Source of the DNA: Mycobacterium sp. D16R12
Lineage (GTDB): Bacteria > Actinomycetota > Actinomycetes > Mycobacteriales > Mycobacteriaceae
Length of the DNA: 64,000 bases
NCBI RefSeq assembly: GCF_002013465.1
Contig: NZ_MAFC01000031.1
Location: 20,324-84,323 of the forward strand
Direction: 5' to 3'
Made by a program: the position numbers and the translations under genes
The notes under the pieces: generated by a model
Seen by the model: the letters and a program-made list of their open reading frames with translations, nothing else
What the model was told of the DNA's origin: nothing
The model's database searches: none
Part shown: one piece after another, positions 27,080 through 35,921 of the stretch
Layout: each line of letters opens with the position of its first letter
Position numbering within the stretch: the first letter of the stretch is position 1

Positions 27080-28501
27080 TTGCGCATAGGAACGATTACT
27101 GTTGGCGCACTTGATGAATGGACGTTGAGCCCCGGCTCCGTCACCTCGTGGCACCCCACCGCTGTAGCGGCCGAAAATGCCCGGCAAGCACCTGTGAGTT
27201 CGGTGCCAGTTAGCTACATGCAAAGCCAACATCTGCGAAACTACTACGAACGGAAGGCAGCTGGCCTAAACTTCTCCCGCCAAATTATCGCCAGCTGCGA
27301 TGTTGCGGGCCAGTGCGATATCTCGGCGATGGACCATGCCCTCAACGCATACCTGCGTAGGCATGACACCTTCCGCAGCTGGTTCGAGCGCACCGACGAC
27401 GGGGAGTTCATCAGGCACTCCATCAGCGATCCAGGCGAGATCGAGTTCGCGCCTGTAACGCAAGGGCATATGTCTGTCGATGAAGTACGCAGCCACGTCA
27501 TCGATATACCGAGTCCACTGGAATGGGGATGCTTCACCTTTGGAATCATCCAGAGCGAGAACCACTTTACGTTTTTCGCTGCCATGGATCACGTGCACGG
27601 CGACGCGACGTTGATCGGCACCACGATGATGGAAGCCAACGGAATGTACTCGGCGTTGAGCGGAGGCGGTCAGCCTCTCACGCTGCCCGACCCCGGCAGC
27701 TTTGACGACTTCTGCACTCGCGAGCGCGAGTTCACATCGGCGTTGACGCTGGACTCGCCCGGGGTGCGCGCGTGGATTGACTTTGCCGAGAACAACAATG
27801 GAACCTTCCCCGAGTTCCCGCTTCCACTGGGCAATCCATCGGAAGCGACCAACAGCACCATGACGTCCCTGTCTCTGATGAGCCCGGAGCAGACGGACCG
27901 ATTCGAATCGGCCTGCTCGACTGCCGGCTCACGATTTGTCGGTGGCTTGTTCGCCTGCCTCGGTCTGGTTGAGCACGAATTCACCGGGGCACTCACGTAT
28001 TACGGTCTGACTCCGAGGGATTCCCGCACAGCTAGCGACAACTTCATGACGCAAGGCTGGTTCACCGGCCTGATCCCGATCACCGTTCCGATCGCGGCAA
28101 CCTCATTCAACGATGCCGCGTACGCCGCGCAGACCGCCTTCGATTCGAGTCTGGACATGTCCCGGGTGCCGTATTACCGGGTACTGGAATTGGCACCGTG
28201 GCTGAAATGGCCGGAACCAAACTTTCCCGTATCGAACTTCTTCCACGGGGGTGCGGCTCCGCTCAACGCCATTCTCGCGGCAGGCGAACTGGGCCTTGCC
28301 GACAACATCGGAATCTATCCGGACGGCCGCTTCTCCTATCAGCTGACCATCTACATATTCCGCTACGGGGAGGGCACCGCGATGGCGATCATGCACCCCG
28401 ACAACCCCATCGCCGAGAAGTCGTCGCTGCGCTACATGGAGGCGATGAAGTCGGTGTGCGTGCGGGTCGCGGACAGCGGGCACTGGGGACGCGTCGCGTA
28501 G
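27080..28501 (+). CDS. papA3: Acyltransferase PapA3 (trehalose acylation)
   Basis: Polyketide-associated protein of 473 residues, condensation-domain fold. The active-site motif HxxxD is HVHGD with His171 and Asp175. N-terminal RIGTITVGALDEWTLSPGSVTSWHP matches the PapA1/PapA3 start. It should move acyl chains from Pks ACP or CoA to trehalose, giving the diacyltrehalose intermediate. The TTG at 27080, preceded by GAGAGGA, aligns with the family start; an upstream start at 26903 would add 59 unrelated residues. First of four plus-strand genes papA3-mmpL10-PE-fadD23; same set as M. tuberculosis Rv1182-Rv1185c. Confidence 0.9.
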   Translation: MRIGTITVGALDEWTLSPGSVTSWHPTAVAAENARQAPVSSVPVSYMQSQHLRNYYERKAAGLNFSRQIIASCDVAGQCDISAMDHALNAYLRRHDTFRSWFERTDDGEFIRHSISDPGEIEFAPVTQGHMSVDEVRSHVIDIPSPLEWGCFTFGIIQSENHFTFFAAMDHVHGDATLIGTTMMEANGMYSALSGGGQPLTLPDPGSFDDFCTREREFTSALTLDSPGVRAWIDFAENNNGTFPEFPLPLGNPSEATNSTMTSLSLMSPEQTDRFESACSTAGSRFVGGLFACLGLVEHEFTGALTYYGLTPRDSRTASDNFMTQGWFTGLIPITVPIAATSFNDAAYAAQTAFDSSLDMSRVPYYRVLELAPWLKWPEPNFPVSNFFHGGAAPLNAILAAGELGLADNIGIYPDGRFSYQLTIYIFRYGEGTAMAIMHPDNPIAEKSSLRYMEAMKSVCVRVADSGHWGRVA

Positions 28502-28534
28502 CTTGAGCAACATCAGAGTGAGGGTGAGGAAGAT

Positions 28535-31500
28535 ATGCGGCGGCTAGCCGACTTCGTGGTGCGATGGCCGTGGGCGGTGATCGGCGCCTGGGTCGCGCTG
28601 GCCATCGCTCTGCCATTGACCTTCCCCTCACTCACCGAGATGGCGGAGAAGCATCCGCTCGCCATCCTGCCTGCCGACGCACCGTCGAGTGTTGCCGCCA
28701 AGAAGATGACCGAGGCGTTCCACGAATCGAGCAACGACGATCTTCTTCTGGTCGTGTTCATCAACGAGAACGGACTGGGGGCCGACGACGCGGCGACCTA
28801 CCGCAAGGTGGTGGACGCGGTACGGCACGACCTGACCAACGTCGTGTCAGTGCAGGACTTCATCGGTACGCCGGAGCTGCGAAAGTTCCTGACGAGTCAA
28901 GACAACAAGACCTGGGTTCTGCCGATTGGCCTGGCGGGCGAGTTGGGCACACCCAAGGCCTTCGACTCGTACAACCGGGTGACCGGCCTCATCCAGCACA
29001 GCATCGACGGCAGTCCGACCACGGTGCACATCACCGGTCCGGCGGCCACCGTCGCCGACCTCACTGTCGCGGGCGACCAGGATCGGCTGCCGATCGAACT
29101 CGCCATCGCCATCCTGGTGCTCGCGGTGCTGCTACTGGTCTATCGCAGCGCACTGACCATGATGCTTCCGTTGGTGACGATCGGGTCGTCGCTGGTGATC
29201 GCGCAGTCCGTGGTGGCGGCCTACTCGCATCTGACCGGCGCGGGAGTCTCAAACCAGTCCATCGTGTTCCTGAGCGCAATCCTGGCCGGCGCCGGCACGG
29301 ACTACGCGGTGTTCCTCATCAGTCGCTATCACGACTATCTGCGGTCGGGTAAGACCTACGACCAGGCGGTCAGGGCCGCGATGATGTCGATCGGAAAGGT
29401 GATCACCGCATCCGCCACGACGGTGGGTATCACCTTCCTGCTCCTGAGCTTCGCCAAAATGGGCGTCTTCCAGACCGTCGGAGTGTCGTCGGCGATCGGG
29501 ATCGGCGTCGCCTACCTGTCGGGCATGACCCTGCTGCCCGCGATCCTGGTACTCGCCGGGCCCCGCGGCTGGGTAAGGCCCCGGCGCGAGCTCACCGCCC
29601 AGTTCTGGCGGCGGTCCGGCATTCGCATCGTGCGCCGGCCGATCCCCCACCTGGTTGCCAGCGTGCTGGTGTTGGCCCTGCTGGGAAGCTGCGCCCTGCT
29701 CGCGCGCTACAACTACGACGACCGCAAGGCCGTGTCGCCGTCGGCGCCAAGTTCTGTCGGGTACGCCGCACTGGAACGCCACTTCCCTCTCAGCCAGTCC
29801 ATACCCGAGTACATCCTCATCCAGTCACCGCGAGACCTGCGCACCCCGCAGGCCCTGGCCGACCTGGAACAGATGGCTTCCCGCATCGCCCAGCTGCCGG
29901 AGGTGGGCCTGGTCAGCGGCGTCACCCGCCCGCTCGGCGAGGTGCCGCCGGAGTTCAGGGCCACCTATCAGGCGGGGCTCGTCGGCACCCGGCTGGCCGA
30001 CGGCTCCAACCAGATCAGTCAGCGCAGCAGCGACCTGAATCGACTCGCCTCCGGGGCCAACACCCTGGCCGGCAGCCTCGGTGACCTACGCACCCAGCTC
30101 AACAAGATCGTCCCCGGTCTGCAGAGTCTGCTCGACGCGTCGGCCTCGCTGAAGACCAAATCCGGCGGCGACGAGCTGGTGCGGAACGTGGACAACGCGG
30201 CCAAGCTCGTCGACGCCATCAATGCCCTCGCCAACGACATGGGGTGGAACTTCTCCACCGCGAAAGACATGTTCGCCTGGATCAACCCGGTCTTGAACGC
30301 GCTACAGGCCAACCCGGTCTGCGATGCCGATGCCTCCTGCGCCACCACCCGCGGACAGTTCGAGCGGCTCGTCGGCGAGCGCAACAGCGGACGTCTCGAC
30401 GAAATCAATCAGCTCGCTCATCAGCTGGGGAATTCGCAGGGCAACAAGTCCACCCTGTCCGCGACGGTGACCAAGCTGAACACCTCACTCCTGAGCGTCA
30501 TGAACGGGCTGCAGGCCATGGGCCTGGATAAGCCCGGCGGCCCGCAGGCCGGACTCAACCAGTTGCGGCAGGGCGCCGACCGACTGGCCGGCGGCAGCCA
30601 GCAGGTGGCCGGCGGCGTGGATCAACTCGTCGGGCAGATCAAGGTGATCGTCAACGGCCTCAACCAGGCGTCGTCATTCCTGCTGACGATGAAGACCAAC
30701 GCCGCGGACCCCGCACAGGCGGGCTTCAACATTCCCGCCGAGGTGCTGAGCAATCCGGACTTCCAACGGGCGGCCAAGGCGTTCATCTCACCGGACGGCC
30801 ACTCGGTGCGGTATCTGGTTCAGACGAAACTCAACCCGTTCAGTCCCGAGGCAATGGACCAGGTCAACCAGATCAGTGACGTCGCCAAGGGTGCTCAGCC
30901 CAACACGACACTGGCCGACGCCACGATTTCGATGGGCGGGTTCCCGACCGCGCTGCGCGACACGCGCGACTACTACCAGCACGACATCCGGTTCATCATC
31001 GCGGCAACCCTGATCGTCGTGCTGCTGACATTGATGGTGTTGTTGCGGGCGATAGTCGCTCCGCTGTATCTCGTCGGTTCGGTGGTGCTGTCGTACTTCG
31101 CGGCCATCGGTATCGGGGTGCTGACATTCCAGTTCCTACTCGGCCAGCAGTTGCACTGGACCGTGCCACCCTTGGCTTTCGTGGTACTTGTCGCGGTGGG
31201 TGCGGACTACAACATGCTGTTCGTATCGCGAATGCGCGACGAGTCCACGAACAGCGTGCGCTACGGCATCATCCGGGCGCTGAACTCCACAGGTGGCGTC
31301 ATCACGGCGGCCGGGCTGATCTTCGCTGCCTCGGTGGGCGGCCTGCTCTTCTCTAGCATTGGAATCGTGGTCCAGGGCGGCTTCGTGATCGGTGTGGGAA
31401 TCCTGCTGGATACGTTCGTCGTTCGGACCATCACGGTGCCCGCCATCGCGGCGTTGGTGGGCTGGGCCAACTGGTGGCCGTCCCAGGCCAGCAAGCGTCA

Positions 31501-31555
31501 GAGACTGTCGGTGACGTCGCCGCCACCTTCGGAACCAGCGACGCAGGCGGGCTAG
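28535..31555 (+). CDS. mmpL10: RND lipid transporter MmpL10
   Basis: Membrane transporter of 1,006 residues. One helix, a large external loop, five helices, a second long external loop (about 390-820, with coiled-coil-like stretches), then five more helices. Proton-relay segments GAGTDYAVFLISRYHDYL and VGADYNMLFVSRMRDE are the usual paired MmpL motifs. In TPP-producing species MmpL10 moves diacyltrehalose across the inner membrane. The ATG follows GAGGAAGAT, 33 bp after papA3. Confidence 0.94.
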   Translation: MRRLADFVVRWPWAVIGAWVALAIALPLTFPSLTEMAEKHPLAILPADAPSSVAAKKMTEAFHESSNDDLLLVVFINENGLGADDAATYRKVVDAVRHDLTNVVSVQDFIGTPELRKFLTSQDNKTWVLPIGLAGELGTPKAFDSYNRVTGLIQHSIDGSPTTVHITGPAATVADLTVAGDQDRLPIELAIAILVLAVLLLVYRSALTMMLPLVTIGSSLVIAQSVVAAYSHLTGAGVSNQSIVFLSAILAGAGTDYAVFLISRYHDYLRSGKTYDQAVRAAMMSIGKVITASATTVGITFLLLSFAKMGVFQTVGVSSAIGIGVAYLSGMTLLPAILVLAGPRGWVRPRRELTAQFWRRSGIRIVRRPIPHLVASVLVLALLGSCALLARYNYDDRKAVSPSAPSSVGYAALERHFPLSQSIPEYILIQSPRDLRTPQALADLEQMASRIAQLPEVGLVSGVTRPLGEVPPEFRATYQAGLVGTRLADGSNQISQRSSDLNRLASGANTLAGSLGDLRTQLNKIVPGLQSLLDASASLKTKSGGDELVRNVDNAAKLVDAINALANDMGWNFSTAKDMFAWINPVLNALQANPVCDADASCATTRGQFERLVGERNSGRLDEINQLAHQLGNSQGNKSTLSATVTKLNTSLLSVMNGLQAMGLDKPGGPQAGLNQLRQGADRLAGGSQQVAGGVDQLVGQIKVIVNGLNQASSFLLTMKTNAADPAQAGFNIPAEVLSNPDFQRAAKAFISPDGHSVRYLVQTKLNPFSPEAMDQVNQISDVAKGAQPNTTLADATISMGGFPTALRDTRDYYQHDIRFIIAATLIVVLLTLMVLLRAIVAPLYLVGSVVLSYFAAIGIGVLTFQFLLGQQLHWTVPPLAFVVLVAVGADYNMLFVSRMRDESTNSVRYGIIRALNSTGGVITAAGLIFAASVGGLLFSSIGIVVQGGFVIGVGILLDTFVVRTITVPAIAALVGWANWWPSQASKRQRLSVTSPPPSEPATQAG

Positions 31556-31606
31556 CACGCGAAATGTATGTGAGACTGAAATGAAGCCGAGCGGTCAGGA
31601 GCACGG

Positions 31607-32773
31607 ATGAAAGACCTCCTCGCAGGAGCGGCCCTGCTGGTAGTCGCCAGCATGACAGGCTGTTTCGGCATCCCGTCCGCGGTGGCCGATGACCCTCAGG
31701 TTCCTGGACCGCCAATTCCCGGGCTTTCCGCCAGCGGGATACCGATGGCCGCACCGGTGTCTCCGGACCGGACCGCCTACGCCCTGGGCGGCGCGCATGT
31801 ACTCGGCATCCCCTATGACGAGTACATCCGGATGACCGGCAAGGACTGGTTCCCGGGCATGAAGCGGGCAAACATCTGGTACCCCGCAGGACAGGTCCAG
31901 GGCCACACTCTCGAACGCCTGTTCCCCGGTATCGGTCCGGTGGGAGAAAAGATCATGCCGGGCCTGGGTCTGGACGGGCCCAGCATCGGCGAGTCGATCG
32001 ATATCGGAGAACCCAACCTCGAAAACGCCATTCGCGATGGCGGTCCCGGTACGGCGATGGGATTGTCCGAGGGAGCGCTTGTGCTCAATGCCGTCAAATC
32101 GGCGTTGGCAACCGATCCGACCGCACCGGCGCCGGATTCGTTGACCTTCGCAACCTTCGGCGACCCGATCGCGAAAAGCCCCTTCAGCGAGAGCTTCCTG
32201 ACGCAGAACTTCCCCGTCGGCTCCGTCGTGCCGTTCATGGACTATCCCGTACCGGCTCCGGTGGAGAGTCAGTACCACACCGATCAGTTCATCTCCGCCT
32301 ACGACAGCATCGCGGACTGGCCGGACCGGCCGGACAACCTGTTTGCGGTCGCCAACGCCATCGCGGGTCTGGCCACCGGTCACACCGCGATTGCCTTCAC
32401 CAACCCGAAAATGGTTCCGGCGCGGAACATCACGACGGAGTTCAACTCCCGGGGAGGGTCGACAACGACCTACTTCATCCCCGAGCAACACCTTCCGCTG
32501 GTGCTGGGCTTCAAGTATCTCGGGGTGCCGGAGGAAACGCTGAACAGGCTCGACGCGATTCTGCAACCACGGGTCGATGCCGGCTACTCGCGTAACGACG
32601 ACCCTGCGACGGCACCGATCACTGTGGATCCGGTGCGCGGCTTCGACCCCGCAAAAGTCACCGCGCCGGCCAATCAGGCGACGTTCGGCGGCGGCTCGGA
32701 TCCGATTTCACAGATCACCAGCGGCGCCCTGGCCGTGCTCGGCAACGGCACCCGCTCGAACCCTCCCAATTAA
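31607..32773 (+). CDS. Exported PE-PPE-fold acyltransferase of the TPP locus
   Basis: Protein of 388 residues. Signal peptide over about 1-27. The elbow GLSEG puts the catalytic Ser at 154 in an alpha/beta serine hydrolase fold (PE-PPE C-terminal domain family; counterpart of Rv1184c/Chp2). The homologue in TPP-producing mycobacteria, called PE in the literature, acts in the outer envelope and transfers acyl chains between diacyltrehaloses to make the final polyacylated product. The core MTGC at 16-19 resembles a weak lipobox, so lipid anchoring at Cys19 is an alternative to cleavage after AVA. Confidence 0.88.
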   Translation: MKDLLAGAALLVVASMTGCFGIPSAVADDPQVPGPPIPGLSASGIPMAAPVSPDRTAYALGGAHVLGIPYDEYIRMTGKDWFPGMKRANIWYPAGQVQGHTLERLFPGIGPVGEKIMPGLGLDGPSIGESIDIGEPNLENAIRDGGPGTAMGLSEGALVLNAVKSALATDPTAPAPDSLTFATFGDPIAKSPFSESFLTQNFPVGSVVPFMDYPVPAPVESQYHTDQFISAYDSIADWPDRPDNLFAVANAIAGLATGHTAIAFTNPKMVPARNITTEFNSRGGSTTTYFIPEQHLPLVLGFKYLGVPEETLNRLDAILQPRVDAGYSRNDDPATAPITVDPVRGFDPAKVTAPANQATFGGGSDPISQITSGALAVLGNGTRSNPPN

Positions 32774-32788
32774 GTACGGACGAAACAC

Positions 32789-34558
32789 ATGACACCTTCA
32801 ACCCAGTCATCCATCCTCTCGATGCTGCACGGACGTGCCAGCCTGCGCCCGGATGACATCGCATTCACCTTCACCGACTACACCCACAACCCGAACGGTG
32901 TTGCCGAAAGCCTCACCTGGTCGCAGTTGTCACGCCGCACCTTCAACGTGGCCCGCGAGCTGAGCCAGCACGCGGCGGTCGGCGATAGGGCCCTGATCCT
33001 GGCTCCGCAGAGCCTCGAGTACATCCTGGCCTTCCTCGGTTCCATGCAGGCCGGGTTGATCGCGGTGCCGCTCCCCATGCCGCACCGCGGCTCGAGTCTT
33101 GATCGCGTGAGTGCCGTCTTTGATGACACGTCGCCCTCGGTGGTGCTCACGACATCGGCGGTCGCCAGCGACGTCGGCGATTACGTCGATCAGTCGCGCC
33201 TCGAGATTGCCCCCAAAATCATCGAGATCGACGCGTTGCGGCTCGATATCGACGGCGGGCCGAGCATCGTGCCAGCCGACGTGCCGGACATCGCGTACTT
33301 GCAATACAGCTCGGGCTCAACCCGAACGCCGACTGGGGTCGAACTTTCGCATCGCAATCTCCAGGTGAACTTCGAGCAATTGATGCGCAGCCTCTTCGCG
33401 GACGCCGGGGTCAGAATCCCGTCTGACGTCACGATCGTGTCGTGGTTGCCCTTCTACCACGACATGGGTTTGGTGCTGGGCGTCTGTGCGCCCATCCTGG
33501 GCGGCTTTCACGCCCAGTTGACCAGTCCAATGGCCTTCTTGGAAAAGCCCGCCCGGTGGATGCGAGCGCTCGCCGAGAATCCCCATCCGTTCTCCTCGGC
33601 GCCCAACTTCGCCTTTGATCTGGCGGCCCGCAAGACCACCGACAGCGACCTGGCCGGGCTCGACCTCGGCGGGGTGCTCGGCATCATCAGCGGCGCCGAA
33701 CGCGTCGAGCAGGCCACCTTGCGACGCTTCGTGGATCGGTTCGCGCACTTCAATTTCCAGGACCAGATGATGCGTCCCTCCTATGGGCTGGCGGAGGCAA
33801 CGGTCTTCGTGGCCTCGGGCACCTGGAGCGAAACAGCACCCGCGACCCACTTCGACGTCGAGGAGCTGTCCGCGGGCCGCGTTCAGCGCTGCCCGGCCGG
33901 GACGGGCACGGCACTGGTCAAGTACCACGTACCGCAGTCCCCCACCGTGCGGATCATCGACAGCGACACACACCGGGAGTGCGCACCGGACGTCGTCGGC
34001 GAGATCTGGGTGCACGGCGAAAATGTCGCCGTCGGCTACTGGCGCAAGTCGCCCGAGGAGCAACGGTGCTTCGGGGCGACGGTGCTCGACCCGTCGCCGG
34101 GCACTCCGGACGGGCCCTGGTTGAGGACCGGTGATCTCGGATTCATCTCCGAGGGTGAGCTGTTCATCGTCGGCCGCATCAAGGACCTGCTGATCATCCG
34201 CGGACGCAATTACTATCCCGAGGACATCGAGGCCACGGTTCAAGAGATCACCCGTGGCCGAGTCGCGGCGATATCGGTCCCGTTCGACAGCACCGAAAAG
34301 CTGGTGACCGTCATCGAGCTCAAGAAGCGCGAAGATTCCGAGGACGCGGTGAAGCACTGGCTCGAGGAAATCAAGAGCGAGGTCACCTCGGCGATCTCCA
34401 ATGAGCACGGCGTGAATGTCGGAGATCTGGTTCTCGTGCCGCCCGGGTCACTTCCCACCACGACGAGCGGCAAGATTCGGCGCGCGGCGTGTGTCGAGCA
34501 GTATCTCCAGAACCAGTTCACCCGGTTGGACGCGGACACGCGCGTTGGGGTTGCCTGA
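32789..34558 (+). CDS. fadD23: Fatty acyl-AMP ligase FadD23-type (FAAL)
   Basis: Adenylating enzyme of 589 residues, the usual FAAL length. Motifs: YLQYSSGSTRTPTGVELSH (ATP loop, about 170-190), SYGLAEATVFVAS, and the hinge LRTGDLGFISEGELFIVGRIKDLLIIRGRN. It should activate a fatty acid as acyl-AMP and hand it to the Pks as starter. Because the Pks has no N-terminal ACP, delivery would be to KS1 or one of the internal ACPs. It corresponds to fadD21 (Rv1185c) in the M. tuberculosis polyacyltrehalose locus. It begins 15 bp after the acyltransferase gene; last gene of the operon. Confidence 0.92.
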   Translation: MTPSTQSSILSMLHGRASLRPDDIAFTFTDYTHNPNGVAESLTWSQLSRRTFNVARELSQHAAVGDRALILAPQSLEYILAFLGSMQAGLIAVPLPMPHRGSSLDRVSAVFDDTSPSVVLTTSAVASDVGDYVDQSRLEIAPKIIEIDALRLDIDGGPSIVPADVPDIAYLQYSSGSTRTPTGVELSHRNLQVNFEQLMRSLFADAGVRIPSDVTIVSWLPFYHDMGLVLGVCAPILGGFHAQLTSPMAFLEKPARWMRALAENPHPFSSAPNFAFDLAARKTTDSDLAGLDLGGVLGIISGAERVEQATLRRFVDRFAHFNFQDQMMRPSYGLAEATVFVASGTWSETAPATHFDVEELSAGRVQRCPAGTGTALVKYHVPQSPTVRIIDSDTHRECAPDVVGEIWVHGENVAVGYWRKSPEEQRCFGATVLDPSPGTPDGPWLRTGDLGFISEGELFIVGRIKDLLIIRGRNYYPEDIEATVQEITRGRVAAISVPFDSTEKLVTVIELKKREDSEDAVKHWLEEIKSEVTSAISNEHGVNVGDLVLVPPGSLPTTTSGKIRRAACVEQYLQNQFTRLDADTRVGVA

Positions 34559-34580
34559 CCGCGTTCGGTAGTGAGCGCCG

Positions 34581-35255
34581 TCAGATGCCGGCAATCCCGA
34601 CCGCAAGCAACACGCATCCGACCAGGGCCAACACCAGCGCGATGTTGCGGCGACGGTTGGACTGTATCCAGCCGTTCAGCCTTGCCATCGCCTCGGCCGT
34701 CCGCTCCGGCGCAGCGAGATGAGCCAGTAACGGGACTTCGATCAGCGCGAAGGCGATGACGTTGAACATCAGCAGCGCGCTGACCTGCGTAGCTGGTGGA
34801 GAACCCGAGGCCACGATCACGGCGAGTGCGGCAAGGAAGTCGACGGAGGGCAGCGCGATCCCCAGCCCCGCGACGGCGGCCACCCACAGCGAGCCGCCGG
34901 TCGCGATGGATTGGATACGTCCGGTGACCTTGTCCAACTGCGCGTTGGAGGCCGGGCCCCGCACACGCGAGGCCAACAATGCGGCGACCAGCAGTGCCGC
35001 CACCCCGATGCCGACCTGTACCCGCGGCAACGTGAACTGCGCCGATCCGGTCGATACGTGCCGGAAGGCGAACAGCACCGCCAGCCCCACCACCGTCCCC
35101 ATCACGAACCCACCGCACAGGAACGCCAGCAGTTGCAGCTGTGGGCGTGGCCGACTCAGCATCAACACCGTCATACCCAGACGGAAGGGTTCGAAGCTGA
35201 CGGCAATGGCCATCACCAGCAGGGTGATCCACATGGGTGTCAGGGCCGCGACCAT
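34581..35255 (-). CDS. Gap/Sap-like integral membrane protein
   Basis: Protein of up to 224 residues with about six membrane helices and polar turns (RPRPQLQLLAFLCGGFVMGTVVG; GLGIALPSVDFLAALA). It resembles Gap (GPL addressing protein) and Sap families, which help glycolipids reach the mycobacterial surface. Placement next to fadD23 supports a glycolipid-export role; that is inference. Starts at 35255 or 35234 (ATG of MWITLLVM) are possible; the former overlaps the TetR gene's end by 16 bases, implying coupled translation. Confidence 0.8.
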   Translation of the reverse strand: MVAALTPMWITLLVMAIAVSFEPFRLGMTVLMLSRPRPQLQLLAFLCGGFVMGTVVGLAVLFAFRHVSTGSAQFTLPRVQVGIGVAALLVAALLASRVRGPASNAQLDKVTGRIQSIATGGSLWVAAVAGLGIALPSVDFLAALAVIVASGSPPATQVSALLMFNVIAFALIEVPLLAHLAAPERTAEAMARLNGWIQSNRRRNIALVLALVGCVLLAVGIAGI

Positions 35256-35836
35256 TCCGTGCGTAGATCAAGAACGGACATCAGCGCCGACTCGACGCAG
35301 GCGTCCAGCGGCAGGTTGGCATCCGGTCCCAGCCATCGCCGGAAGCCAAATTCGGCGGCGGCCAGGAGCATGTGCACGATCAGTCCGGGTCGCTGATCGG
35401 CCACCGCATCGAGCCCCATCCGATCGGCCGCGATCGCGGTCAGCTGCTCACGGTCCTGCACCGAGATGAGGGATACCCGGGCCATCAGCTCTGGGGCAGT
35501 CAGTATGGCCGTGCGCCACCGGTGCAGCTCGTCGTCGTTGACCTCTGCGCTGCGCTCGGAAATGGCCGCCGCCAAGGCGACGGGAACCGCCTCACCACGG
35601 GGCCTGTGGGAAAACCTCGCGGTGATCGCGTCGCCGCTGATGAGTAAGGGGGCGAGCAGCAGGTCTTCCTTCGCATTCACATGCCGGAAGTAGGTGCTCG
35701 GCGAAACCCCCGCCGCGGCCGCGATCTCCTCGGTGGTCACCGTATGGAACCCGCGTTCGGCGAAAAGAGCGATGGCCGCGTTGTAGATATCGCCGCGCAC
35801 CCTCATCCGCTGACGTGATCGCAGCGAGCCGGTCAT
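35240..35836 (-). CDS. TetR-family transcriptional regulator
   Basis: Protein of 198 residues from the ATG at 35836. N-terminal DNA-binding domain: IYNAAIALFAERGFHTVTTEEIAAAAGVSPSTYFRHVNAKEDLL. The C-terminal ligand domain is typical in length. It overlaps the Gap-like gene downstream and is divergent from the kstD gene, so it may control either or both, or the glycolipid locus. An ATG at 35863 would add nine residues. Ligand unknown. Confidence 0.87.
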   Translation of the reverse strand: MTGSLRSRQRMRVRGDIYNAAIALFAERGFHTVTTEEIAAAAGVSPSTYFRHVNAKEDLLLAPLLISGDAITARFSHRPRGEAVPVALAAAISERSAEVNDDELHRWRTAILTAPELMARVSLISVQDREQLTAIAADRMGLDAVADQRPGLIVHMLLAAAEFGFRRWLGPDANLPLDACVESALMSVLDLRTEWSRP

Positions 35837-35874
35837 ATCTCTGACCTTGACACAGTGCCCCACGCCATGGCAAT

Positions 35875-35902
35875 TTGACAGTTACTATCATATTGCTATC
35901 AA
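35875..35902 (+). promoter_or_regulatory. Candidate promoter of the kstD-type gene
   Basis: TTGACA (35875-35880) and TATCAA (35897-35902) with a 16-base spacer, 20 bp before the GTG at 35922. CTATCA is repeated directly at 35885 and 35896 inside the spacer and -10 region, a possible site for the divergent TetR protein. Confidence 0.4.
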
Positions 35903-35921
35903 CTCGCAGAGGGTGGTCGTG

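Noticed and set aside
33317..34408. 363-codon minus-strand frame inside fadD23
   Set aside because: The plus-strand frame has all FAAL motifs; the opposite frame has none.
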